A DNA stretch of 64,000 bases from VRUE01 sp035693025. GTDB taxonomy: Bacteria > Actinomycetota > Thermoleophilia > Solirubrobacterales > 70-9. Shown in pieces: positions 49,546 through 56,542 of this stretch. Position 1 is the stretch's first letter. Every line of letters starts with the position of its first letter. Under the pieces are notes generated by a model that saw nothing but the letters and a program-made list of their open reading frames with translations, was not told where the DNA came from and made no database searches. Position numbers and translations under genes: made by a program. The stretch covers positions 1 to 64,000 of the forward strand of contig DASSHI010000030.1 in the NCBI GenBank assembly GCA_035693025.1. The letters run 5' to 3'.

Positions 49546-50253
49546 GTGAGGGGGGGAATCAAGACGCTGGCGGCTGCGCTTGCCGTGTTCCTGCTCGCCG
49601 TCGGCTTCGCGGCCTGCGGCGGCGGGGGCGACAGCGCCGGCTCGACCTCGGCCAGCTCCGGCAGCCAGGGTGAAAGCTCGGGGGGCAGCACCTCAACGCA
49701 GAGCGAAGCCAAGAGCGGAAGCGAAGGCCAGGCGGGCAAGGAAGATCGGTCTCGCGGTTCCGAGACGAATGGCGAAGCGGCCGAATTCAAGCCGAAGCAC
49801 CACAGCGACACCGGCGGCGGCTCGGCCCAGTTCAAGGTCAAGGGCGGTGACAACAGCGTGCAGGAATTCGGCGAAGAGGCCGAACCGCAGGAATTCAACG
49901 CGGCCGCTACCGCCCTGCACGACTTCCTCGACGCCCGCGCCGAAGGCAACTGGGCGGCGGCATGTGACTACATGTCGAAGACGGTCATCGAATCGTTCGA
50001 AAAACTCGCCGCCCAGGCGGAACAGATCGAAGACAAGAGCTGCGCGGGGATCCTCGAAAAGCTGACCAACCCGGCGGCAAAGGCGGCGATGAAGGCGGAA
50101 GCGGCGAAGGCGAACGTCGGCTCGCTGAGGGTCGAAGGCGATCGCTCCTTCGTCATCTACACCGGCATCAAGGGAACCGTGCTGGCGATGCCGATGGCCA
50201 ACGAAGAGGGCAAGTGGAAGGTCGCCAGCCTCGCCGGCACCCCCCTCTCCTGA
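49546..50253 (+). CDS. Lipoprotein of unknown function with low-complexity linker
   Basis: A 235-residue lipoprotein: lipobox LAVGFAAC near residue 21, then a long Ser/Gly/Glu linker (residues 25-105), then a folded domain FNAAATALHDFLDARAEGNWAAACDYMSKTVIESFEKLA ... GILEKLTNPAAKAAM ... GDRSFVIYTGIKGTVLAMPMANEEGKWKVASLAGTPL. The end resembles actinobacterial NTF2/SnoaL-like lipoprotein domains. GTG start at 49546; there is no strong ribosome-binding site. A tRNA-Thr gene on the other strand follows 21 bp downstream. Confidence 0.78.
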   Translation: MRGGIKTLAAALAVFLLAVGFAACGGGGDSAGSTSASSGSQGESSGGSTSTQSEAKSGSEGQAGKEDRSRGSETNGEAAEFKPKHHSDTGGGSAQFKVKGGDNSVQEFGEEAEPQEFNAAATALHDFLDARAEGNWAAACDYMSKTVIESFEKLAAQAEQIEDKSCAGILEKLTNPAAKAAMKAEAAKANVGSLRVEGDRSFVIYTGIKGTVLAMPMANEEGKWKVASLAGTPLS

Positions 50254-50274
50254 CCCCGGGCACACACAGCGAGA

Positions 50275-50347
50275 AGCCGACGCTCGGACTTGAACCGAGG
50301 ACCCCTTCATTACGAATGAAGTGCTCTACCAACTGAGCTACGCCGGC
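50275..50347 (-). tRNA. tRNA-Thr (anticodon CGT)
   Basis: Read on the minus strand: acceptor stem GCCGGCG/CGTCGGC (one G-U pair), D-arm GCTCAGTTGGTAGAGC, anticodon stem-loop CTTCA-TTCGTAA-TGAAG with anticodon CGT, T-arm CTCGGTTCAAGTCCGAG and discriminator T. It is 73 nt long without CCA. It reads ACG codons. Confidence 0.95.
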
Positions 50348-50436
50348 GGGTTGCCCGCAATCGGCTCTGTGACGCGGATTCAGGGCTACCTCATCGGCAA
50401 TGATAGTCGGATGAGAGGTCTGCGCGAAATCCTTCG

Positions 50437-51180
50437 ATGATGGATGAGATCGCGCTCAGCTGCGAGGGCAAGGGGCCGGAGGTTCTGCTCGTTCACGGCG
50501 GCGCGAGCCCCGCGACGACGTGGTCGGGGCTCGAGCCCTTGAAGGGCCGATGGACGCTGGCCACCGTCCACCGGCGCGGCTTTCCGCCCAGTCCACCGCC
50601 CGCGGGCGGACGCCAGGACTTCGACATCGACGCCGCCGATCTCGCGCCGCTGCTCGATCGACGTCCCCACGTCGTCGCGCACTCCTACGGCGCGCTCGGA
50701 GCGCTGCTCGCGGCCACGCGCGAGCCGGCTCAGGTGCGGTCGCTGACGCTGATCGAGCCGCCGCTCTTTCACCTGCTCCCCGACGATCCCGAGCTGACGC
50801 GCTTTCGACGTATGGGCGACGAAGTCCTGGCCCATGGCCTCGAGACGGAGCCCACGACACTGCGCGAGTTCCTCCGCATCGCGGGTTCGCCCGTTCCGGA
50901 TGCGGGGCCGCTCCCCGAGAGCGTCGTCCACGCCGTTCGTCGCGCTCACGGCAGTCGATCGCCGAGCGAGGCGCACCCGAGGCTCGACGTCCTGCGCGGC
51001 GCCGGCATCCCGGCACTGGTCGCCTCCGGCGACCACGCCTCATTCCTGGAGCGCGCGGCCGATGCGCTCGCGACCGAGCTGCACGCGGAGCGAGCGGTCG
51101 CCCCAGGCGCCGGGCACTTCGTCGCCGCCGCGCCGGGTTTCAGCGAGCGCCTCGAGCGGTTTCTCGTCTCGGTCGGCTGA
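50437..51180 (+). CDS. Alpha/beta hydrolase
   Basis: A 247-residue alpha/beta-fold hydrolase. The oxyanion region is LLVHGGASPATTW, the nucleophile elbow is VVAHSYGALGALLAA with Ser near 89, and the catalytic His is in APGAGHFVAAAPG. Asp/Glu is probably in ALVASGDHAS. A small cap is formed by residues 115-175. It is cytosolic with no signal peptide. The ester or lactone substrate is not predictable. The start is 89 bp from the divergent tRNA-Thr gene. Confidence 0.87.
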   Translation: MMDEIALSCEGKGPEVLLVHGGASPATTWSGLEPLKGRWTLATVHRRGFPPSPPPAGGRQDFDIDAADLAPLLDRRPHVVAHSYGALGALLAATREPAQVRSLTLIEPPLFHLLPDDPELTRFRRMGDEVLAHGLETEPTTLREFLRIAGSPVPDAGPLPESVVHAVRRAHGSRSPSEAHPRLDVLRGAGIPALVASGDHASFLERAADALATELHAERAVAPGAGHFVAAAPGFSERLERFLVSVG

Positions 51181-51254
51181 GCGCCCGCTTCCCGATGGCG
51201 TAGGGGAGCTCGCACGGGGCCGGTTCCGTCGCGCGGAGTCTCGATGATGGGACG

Positions 51255-51911
51255 ATGTCCAGGGCGCGGACGGCCAAGCGGCGGGAGGAGAACGAGGTCG
51301 AGTTCTCGCGCATCGTCGCCTTCAGCGACGGGGTGTTCGCGATCGCGATCACGCTGCTCGTGCTCAACCTCGAGGTGCCGGAGCAGATTCCCGGCGACGA
51401 TCTGACCAAGGCCCTGCTGGAACAGTGGCCCGACCTGATGGCCTACGTCATCAGCTTCGCCGTGATCGGGCGCTTCTGGATCGTCCACCACCGCTTCTTC
51501 TCCAGCGTCGTCGGCTTCGACGGGCGGCTGCTGTGGCTCAACCTCTTCTACCTCGGTTGGATCGCCCTCTTCCCGTTCAGCGCCCAGGTGCTGGGCGACC
51601 ACGGCGGCGATGCCGGCGCGATCGTCCTCTACTCGGTCAACCTCTCCGGCATCACCCTGGTCGGCCTGCTGATGTTCCGTGACGCGCAGCGCGACGGGCT
51701 CGCCCGGATCCCGCCGCAGGAGATGCAGGAAGGGCAGCGGCGCGCGGCGACCGTCGCGGCGGTCTTCCTCGCCTCGATCCCGGTGGCGCTGATCGACCCG
51801 CACGTGGCCCCGTTCCTCTGGCCGGCCCTCTTTCTCGATCCGGTCGGCCGGCGGGTCCGCAGGCGCCGCGACGCCGGACCGCCGCGCTCAGCCCCGCCTG
51901 GCGAGGAATGA
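51255..51911 (+). CDS. TMEM175/DUF1211-family potassium channel-like protein
   Basis: A 218-residue membrane protein with six helices. The signature RIVAFSDGVFAIAITLLVLNLEVP (RxxxFSD) is diagnostic of TMEM175, a K+ channel family in bacteria and lysosomes. WIVHHRFFSSVVGFDGRLLWLNLFYLGWIALFPF is the second family motif. Bacterial forms assemble as tetramers. The charged C-terminus (RRVRRRRDAGPPRSAPPGEE) overlaps the 3' end of the convergent lipoprotein gene by 24 bp. Confidence 0.9.
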   Translation: MSRARTAKRREENEVEFSRIVAFSDGVFAIAITLLVLNLEVPEQIPGDDLTKALLEQWPDLMAYVISFAVIGRFWIVHHRFFSSVVGFDGRLLWLNLFYLGWIALFPFSAQVLGDHGGDAGAIVLYSVNLSGITLVGLLMFRDAQRDGLARIPPQEMQEGQRRAATVAAVFLASIPVALIDPHVAPFLWPALFLDPVGRRVRRRRDAGPPRSAPPGEE

Positions 51912-52292
51912 GACCGAGCTGCCCGGCCGCGAGCAGCTGACTGCGATACCGCGTTCGGCCGCGGCGCCGAGGCAGCGGTACCCCCGATACACCGAGCAGG
52001 AGAAGCGGGACTCGCCGGCCGGCCTCACGCAGGCCGTCTTGCCGGCCCAGGCTGCGACGACGCCGCGGCCGACGTCGCAGCCAACGCCGGTTACGCGCAC
52101 CCGTCCGGTGCCGGGGGCCGTGCCCTCGCAGCTCCGGGCCGAAGCTCCCGGGGGCGCGGTGGGAGTCGTCGCGGTCGCGGTCGACCGCGCCTCGTTCGAT
52201 CGGGAGGAATCGCCTCCGGAGGAGCCGCAGCCGGCTGCCGCCAGGGTGGCGACGAGAGCGAGGAGCGCGATGAGGAGCCTCCCGGGGCGCAT
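51888..52292 (-). CDS. Small Cys-containing lipoprotein, unknown
   Basis: A 134-residue lipoprotein: signal LLIALLALVATLAAAGC, a Ser/Thr/Pro linker, then about 80 residues with five cysteines (SARSCEGTAPG, GVGCDVGRGV, TACVRPAG, FSCSVYRGYRCLG, AVSCSRPG), likely disulfide-linked. The pattern resembles small actinobacterial extracellular domains without known function. It lies 24 bp downstream of the ThiF gene on the same strand and overlaps the channel gene tail to tail. Confidence 0.75.
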   Translation of the reverse strand: MRPGRLLIALLALVATLAAAGCGSSGGDSSRSNEARSTATATTPTAPPGASARSCEGTAPGTGRVRVTGVGCDVGRGVVAAWAGKTACVRPAGESRFSCSVYRGYRCLGAAAERGIAVSCSRPGSSVSFLARRG

Positions 52293-52316
52293 CGGCCCCG
52301 TAACTTAACCGCCGCC

Positions 52317-53429
52317 TTACTTGCGCTCGGCCTTCGTCTCTCCCTCGCCACGCGGGGTCGCGGTCGGCAGGTGTCCGCAGACGGGACAGTCCGGCTCCGG
52401 TACGACGGGCTCACGTTCGACCTCCATGGTGCGCAGGTCGTAGATGTGGCCCACGCCCTGGGTCGAGGGCTCGGCCAGCCCGGTCAGGTGGTGCATGACG
52501 TCGAGGCCGACCTGGCCGCCGATCAGGCCGCAGGCCGGGCCCAGCGTCGCGGCCGGCGATGGTTTGGCGCGGCGCTGCTCGATCGCCACGTCGAACATCG
52601 GGTAGCTGCGCCGGTAGGCCGCCACCTGGCAGGCGAAGCACCCGGTCACTCCCGGAACGTACAGCGGGCCGACCCGGGCGATCGGCGGAAAGTGGCTCAT
52701 CGTGATGTAGGGGATCTCCGCCGCGAAGCAGGCGCCGTTGCACCACTGCTCGATTTCATGCGCAGGCCAGTCGGCGGCGTCGATCACCATGTCGTAGCCG
52801 CCGATCAGCGCAGCGACAGCGGCTTCTCCGTCGACTTTCTCGGGGACGGTCTCGAGCCGCATGCGCGAGTTGAACGCGCCCAGCCGCTCCGCCGCGACCT
52901 CGACCTTCGGCCGGCCGATGTCGGCCTCCGTGTAGAGAACCTGGCGGTTGAGGTTGCTCTCCTCGACCAGGTCCCCGTCGACCAGCAGCATCTCTCCGAC
53001 CCCGCAGCAGGCGAGCGAAAGCGCCGACCAGCCGCCGAGGCCGCCCACCCCGAGGACGACGATGCGGGCGCTCTCCAGCCGCGCCTGGCATTGCGACGGC
53101 GTCGGGCCGTCGGTGATGTCGGCGAAGTAGCGGATCTGCCGATCGAATCGCTCGATCGTCGCCGCCGGAATCAGGTCGTCGTCGGCGGCATCCTCGACCA
53201 GGCTCAGCTCCTCCAACTGGGCGAGCAGGTCGTTGACGTCTTCCTCGCCGAAGCGCTCCTCGAGCGCTCCCCGCTCGCTGTTGCCGTCCAGCGCCGCGAG
53301 CAGTTCCCTGCCCGCCGCGTCGGGATTCTCGATTTGGACGTCTGCCCCGGCGCTTGGGCGCATCAGATAGAGGTCGCCGTTGGGCGCTTCCATCTGCTCC
53401 GTCGTGCGCTTGATCCTCGGTCTTGTCAT
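52317..53429 (-). CDS. E1-like adenylyltransferase (ThiF/HesA/MccB type) with N-terminal RRE-like domain
   Basis: A 370-residue enzyme. Residues 1-85 look like a PqqD/RRE peptide-binding domain (AAGRELLAALDGNSERGALEERFGEEDVNDLLAQLEELSLVED). Residues 95-360 are the E1 fold: RIVVLGVGGLGGWSALSLACCGVGEMLLVDGDLVEESNLNRQ binds ATP, with DAADWP after it, and two CxxC pairs (GCFACQ, DCPVCGH) bind zinc. E1 enzymes adenylate a peptide or carrier C-terminus; with an RRE they usually modify a ribosomal peptide. GGGAGG precedes the ATG. It is divergent from a winged-helix gene. Confidence 0.85.
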   Translation of the reverse strand: MTRPRIKRTTEQMEAPNGDLYLMRPSAGADVQIENPDAAGRELLAALDGNSERGALEERFGEEDVNDLLAQLEELSLVEDAADDDLIPAATIERFDRQIRYFADITDGPTPSQCQARLESARIVVLGVGGLGGWSALSLACCGVGEMLLVDGDLVEESNLNRQVLYTEADIGRPKVEVAAERLGAFNSRMRLETVPEKVDGEAAVAALIGGYDMVIDAADWPAHEIEQWCNGACFAAEIPYITMSHFPPIARVGPLYVPGVTGCFACQVAAYRRSYPMFDVAIEQRRAKPSPAATLGPACGLIGGQVGLDVMHHLTGLAEPSTQGVGHIYDLRTMEVEREPVVPEPDCPVCGHLPTATPRGEGETKAERK

Positions 53430-53595
53430 CCCTCTGCCTCCCGTCGAATTCCGCTGTGAGACCAGCCGATCGTTCGCAGAAAGACCAATTGATTGCTTTA
53501 ATAAGTTTCAGCGATAGCGGCCATCCGAGAGGTCCGCAACCGACACTAGGCTCAGCCCCGGAAAGACACGCAACGGCAACGGGACGGAGGACGCG

Positions 53596-54219
53596 ATGGC
53601 GAGCTTTGACGAGAAGAAACTCAAACAGGTCATCGACCCGACGCTCGCGAAAGCGTTCACGCACCCGCTGCGGGGCCACGTCTGGGTGACAGTCTGTGAA
53701 AAAGGCCTCGCCAGCCCCACCGAAATAGCCAACGAACTCGATATCGAGGTCACCGAGGTCAGCTACCACTTCCGCAAGCTTCATAGGAAAGAGCTGATCA
53801 AGGTTGCCTACGCCGTTCAGAGGCGAGGCTTCGACGAGCATTTTTATGAACCGTGCGCCCCGGCTATCTATTTCGACGACTTCGACTGGATGGGGATCCC
53901 AGAGGCGATTCGCTCGTCGTTCAGCGTCGACCTTGTCCAGGGAGTCGTAGAGGAGCTGATCGGAGCAATTCAGGCCGGCTCGTTCGATGCCAGGGATAGA
54001 CATCTAAGTCGGACCTGGCTGATGCTCGACGAGCGCGGCTGGAAGGAATTGATGCGAACCCTGGTGCGCACGCTGGAGCGGGCCAAAGCGATTCAAGAGC
54101 GCTCGGAAAAGCGCTGCGAGGGATCGCCGGAAGCGCTGATCCCGGTCGAGTTCGCAATGGCGGCCTTCGAGACGATTGCCAGCATCGCCCAGCGGGTTGG
54201 CGAGACCGAGGAGATCTAG
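53596..54219 (+). CDS. ArsR-like winged-helix transcriptional regulator (paralogue 1)
   Basis: A 207-residue protein. The wHTH occupies residues 15-85: AKAFTHPLRGHVWVTVCEKGLASPTEIANELDIEVTEVSYHFRKLHRKELIKVAYAVQRRGFDEHFYEP. The rest is helical (VEELIGAIQAGSFDARDRHLSRTWLMLDERGWKELMRTL). It shares order and motifs with the regulator at 55265 (SYHxxxL, RRGxxEHxYxx, DRHxSxTxMLxDExGW), so the two are paralogues. ACGGAGGA precedes the ATG. It is divergent from thiF by 166 bp and overlaps the UDG gene tail by 4 bp. Confidence 0.87.
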   Translation: MASFDEKKLKQVIDPTLAKAFTHPLRGHVWVTVCEKGLASPTEIANELDIEVTEVSYHFRKLHRKELIKVAYAVQRRGFDEHFYEPCAPAIYFDDFDWMGIPEAIRSSFSVDLVQGVVEELIGAIQAGSFDARDRHLSRTWLMLDERGWKELMRTLVRTLERAKAIQERSEKRCEGSPEALIPVEFAMAAFETIASIAQRVGETEEI

Positions 54220-54929
54220 CCCGGTTCGCTCAGCACTCGAGCGCGGGCAAAGATCTCGTCGAGCATCGGCTCCGTGAGCCTGCCGGTGAACGTGTTCTGC
54301 TGGCTCGGGTGGTAACAGCCGAGCAGCTTCCAATCGCCGACCCTCGCCTCGGCCCCGTGGCCGAAGCGCGGCTTCGGCTTCGGCGTCGCCTGTCCCGACG
54401 CCCGTAGCGCCAGCAGCGCTCCCTCCCAGGCGAAGCCGCCGAGGGCGAGGATCGTCTGACAGCGCTCGAGCAGCGCCAGCTCGCGCTCCAGGTACGGCAG
54501 GCAGTTGTCGCGCTCGGCGGGGGAGGGGCGGTTGGCCGGCGGCGCACAGCGGACGACCGCGGTGACGTAGGCATCGCGCAGGCGCAGGCCGTCGTCGCGC
54601 CCGGAGGAAGTCGGCTGGTTCGCGTAGCCGGCCCGGTGGAGCGCCGCGTAGAGCCAGTCTCCGGAGCGGTCGCCGGTGAACATCCGCCCGGTGCGGTTGG
54701 CGCCATGGGCGGCGGGCGCGAGGCCGACGATCGCGAGACGCGCGCGCGGGTCGCCAAATCCGGCAGCCGGTCGGGCCCAGTAGTCGTCGCCCTGGAAGCG
54801 GCGCGGCGGGTCCGCGGCGCTGGCCTCGCGCCAGGCGACCAGGCGCGGGCAGCGGCGGCAGCCGTGAACCTCGCCTGCGAGCCGATCGAGATCGGCGGCG
54901 GCACTCGCGCTCTTGGGCTTTGCGGCCAC
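54216..54929 (-). CDS. Uracil-DNA glycosylase, family 5 (UDGb-like)
   Basis: A 237-residue DNA repair enzyme. It has cysteines for a 4Fe-4S cluster (GCRRCPRL, VVRCAPPANRPSPAERDNC). Motif A is IVGLAPAAHGANRTGRMFTGDRSGDWL, where family 5 enzymes have GLAPA-G-NRTGR rather than the Asp/Asn of families 1 and 4. Motif B is LLGCYHPSQQNTFTGRLT. It removes uracil and hypoxanthine from DNA. The start MAAKPKSASAAADLDRL is well placed. It probably belongs to no operon; it lies between the two winged-helix genes. Confidence 0.92.
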   Translation of the reverse strand: MAAKPKSASAAADLDRLAGEVHGCRRCPRLVAWREASAADPPRRFQGDDYWARPAAGFGDPRARLAIVGLAPAAHGANRTGRMFTGDRSGDWLYAALHRAGYANQPTSSGRDDGLRLRDAYVTAVVRCAPPANRPSPAERDNCLPYLERELALLERCQTILALGGFAWEGALLALRASGQATPKPKPRFGHGAEARVGDWKLLGCYHPSQQNTFTGRLTEPMLDEIFARARVLSEPG

Positions 54930-55000
54930 GTCCCAACTGAATCACGTGCGCCCCACCGATGGGGGCGGGGCGCACGAAGCTAGGTGCTCTGCCTGAGCGC

Positions 55001-55060
55001 TTAGCCGACCTTGTGGACCGAGACCATCGGTACGACTGCCTCCGATGCGGCGATCTTCAT
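55001..55060 (-). CDS. 19-residue peptide ORF (MKIAASEAVVPMVSVHKVG)
   Basis: A minus-strand ORF of 19 codons plus TAA, preceded by GAGGGGGGTGA about 8 nt before the ATG, a strong ribosome-binding site in an otherwise non-coding 335-bp gap (54930-55264). The peptide is short, weakly basic and ends in Gly. It is divergent from the winged-helix regulator at 55265 and 1.6 kb from the RRE-ThiF enzyme. It could be a signalling peptide or modification substrate (inference), or a leader peptide. No homologue is recognised. Confidence 0.45.
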   Translation of the reverse strand: MKIAASEAVVPMVSVHKVG

Positions 55061-55145
55061 CTACTTCACCCCCCTCTGCAGAACCCGTCTTGTCAGTTCT
55101 CTCCCTGCGCTCGCGAGCGCCAGCGGCCGACCTCGTGAATACTAG

Positions 55146-55183
55146 AAATAGTTCCACTATTTCGCACACGCGAAGCAAATAGT
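55146..55183. promoter_or_regulatory. AT-rich operator-like cluster between peptide ORF and winged-helix gene
   Basis: AAATAGT-tcc-ACTATTT forms a perfect 7-bp inverted repeat (55146-55162). A third AAATAGT lies at 55177-55183, and a TTCGC-acac-GCGAA palindrome sits between the last two half-sites. The AT-rich block stands out from its GC-rich surroundings and lies in the divergent promoter region. It is a likely binding site for the adjacent winged-helix protein. Confidence 0.6.
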
Positions 55184-55264
55184 CTGAATTTGGGCTGGAA
55201 AACCGCCTTTGTGATCAATACGATGGAGTGGTTAAGCCACCAGCAACGAATCGGAGGAGTCGCT

Positions 55265-55945
55265 TTGCCTGCAAAGAGCAAAACCGCCAAACGCAGCAAA
55301 AAAGGAAGAAGCAAGAGCAAACGGGGCGTGAACCAGGCGCTGGTCAAATCGCTGGCGCATGAACTTCGCGCTGAGATCCTGGCCATCCTCAACGAACGGA
55401 TGGCGAGCCCCAACGAACTGGCCAAGGAGCTTGGCGAAGGGCTGAGCCAGGTCAGCTACCACGTCAAAGTCCTCAAGGACTACGAAGTCATCAGGCTGGT
55501 CAAAACCGAGCCTCGTCGCGGCGCCGTGGAGCACTACTACCGTGCGACCTCGCGTGCTTATCTGACGGATCGGGATTGGCACGAGCTGCCCAAATCGGCT
55601 CGCGAGGCGATGAGCGCCGATCTGTTCCAGATGATCCTCGACGACGTTGTGGCCTCGCTGGAGGACGAAGTCTTCGACGAGCGCGAGGACCGTCACATGA
55701 GCTGGACGCCGATGCTGGTGGATGAGCAGGGATGGCTGGAGATCAACGGCCTCCTCGACGCGACGCTCAAGGAAGTGCTCAAAGCACAGGCAGCCAGCGT
55801 CAAACGGCTGACCAAATCGAAGGAGAGCGGCATCAATATGTCGGTCTCGATGCTCGGCTATGAGGTTCCTGAGAAAGCGGCCAAGAAAATGCCGAAGCGT
55901 AAATCGAAGAGCTCGGCCAAAAAAGCCAAAGCCAAGAAGAAGTAG
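55265..55945 (+). CDS. ArsR-like winged-helix regulator with Lys-rich tails (paralogue 2)
   Basis: A 226-residue protein. A Lys-rich N-terminus (KSKTAKRSKKGRSKSKRG) precedes the wHTH LVKSLAHELRAEILAILNERMASPNELAKELGEGLSQVSYHVKVLKDYEVIRLVKTEPRRGAVEHYYRA, then a helical part DLFQMILDDVVASLEDEVFDEREDRHMSWTPMLVDEQGW. The C-terminal tail (KKMPKRKSKSSAKKAKAKKK) is histone-like. It is paralogous to the 53596 regulator but adds the basic tails. TTG 55265 is chosen for its GGAGGAG ribosome-binding site; an upstream in-frame ATG at 55223 lacks one. Confidence 0.85.
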   Translation: MPAKSKTAKRSKKGRSKSKRGVNQALVKSLAHELRAEILAILNERMASPNELAKELGEGLSQVSYHVKVLKDYEVIRLVKTEPRRGAVEHYYRATSRAYLTDRDWHELPKSAREAMSADLFQMILDDVVASLEDEVFDEREDRHMSWTPMLVDEQGWLEINGLLDATLKEVLKAQAASVKRLTKSKESGINMSVSMLGYEVPEKAAKKMPKRKSKSSAKKAKAKKK

Positions 55946-55992
55946 CCGATCGTCGGCACCCCGGCGATTCACAGCCCATAGGCTCCCGGCCC

Positions 55993-56535
55993 GTGGGTCA
56001 CGATCCTTCAGCAGGTGGCTTTTGGGGGCGGCGCGGCGGTAGCCGCGCCGCCCTCTTCTCGGCCATGGTGCTGGCCGCGATTCTCTTTGCGGGGAGCGGC
56101 TGCGGGGGCAGCGGACACGGCGCCGAGACGGACCCCGAAAAGGGCGCCGACGCCGCGATTCTCAATACCGCCCTCGGCCGCGAGCTGACGCTCGTCGACG
56201 TCTACGAGCGCGGGCGCCGGCACCTGCGCGGGCGCGACCGCGCCCTCGCCCGCCGTCTGGTCGCGGGGGAGCAGGAATATGTCGATGCGGTCACCAAGGC
56301 GATTCGCGGTCTCGGCGGCGATACCGAAGCCGAAGCCGAAGAAATCCCCCGGCCCGGCGAGCTGAGGGGTCGGGCCGCGCTGTGGTCCCTCGCCTCAGAA
56401 CTGGAGAGCTCCGCCCGCGAATTCTACGTCGACAAGGCGGCCCAGCTCTACACGGCTGCGCCCCGCACGCTCGACGCCTGGCTCGCCGCCGGGCACGGGG
56501 AACATCTCGGCGTGCTGCCGACCGGTGCGGGATGA
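55993..56535 (+). CDS. Ferritin-like-domain lipoprotein
   Basis: A 180-residue lipoprotein: signal helix RAALFSAMVLAAILFAGSGC with lipobox, then a helical domain AAILNTALGRELTLVDVYERGRRHLRGRDRALARRLVAGEQEYVDAVTKAIRGLGG ... LWSLASELESSAREFYVDKAAQLYTAAPRTLDAWLAAGHGEHLGVL. The EYVD, E-rich and HGEHL motifs resemble DUF4439/ferritin-like proteins of actinobacteria. Metal binding is unproven. GTG start. Its 3' end meets the MmpL gene. Confidence 0.75.
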   Translation: MGHDPSAGGFWGRRGGSRAALFSAMVLAAILFAGSGCGGSGHGAETDPEKGADAAILNTALGRELTLVDVYERGRRHLRGRDRALARRLVAGEQEYVDAVTKAIRGLGGDTEAEAEEIPRPGELRGRAALWSLASELESSAREFYVDKAAQLYTAAPRTLDAWLAAGHGEHLGVLPTGAG

Positions 56536-56542
56536 TCCTGGC

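Noticed and set aside
53498..53524. An eight-residue minus-strand ORF (MAAIAETY) upstream of the ThiF gene, reminiscent of the microcin C7 precursor
   Set aside because: It has no ribosome-binding site, and ORFs this short occur by chance in the AT-rich promoter region. Kept only as a weak idea.
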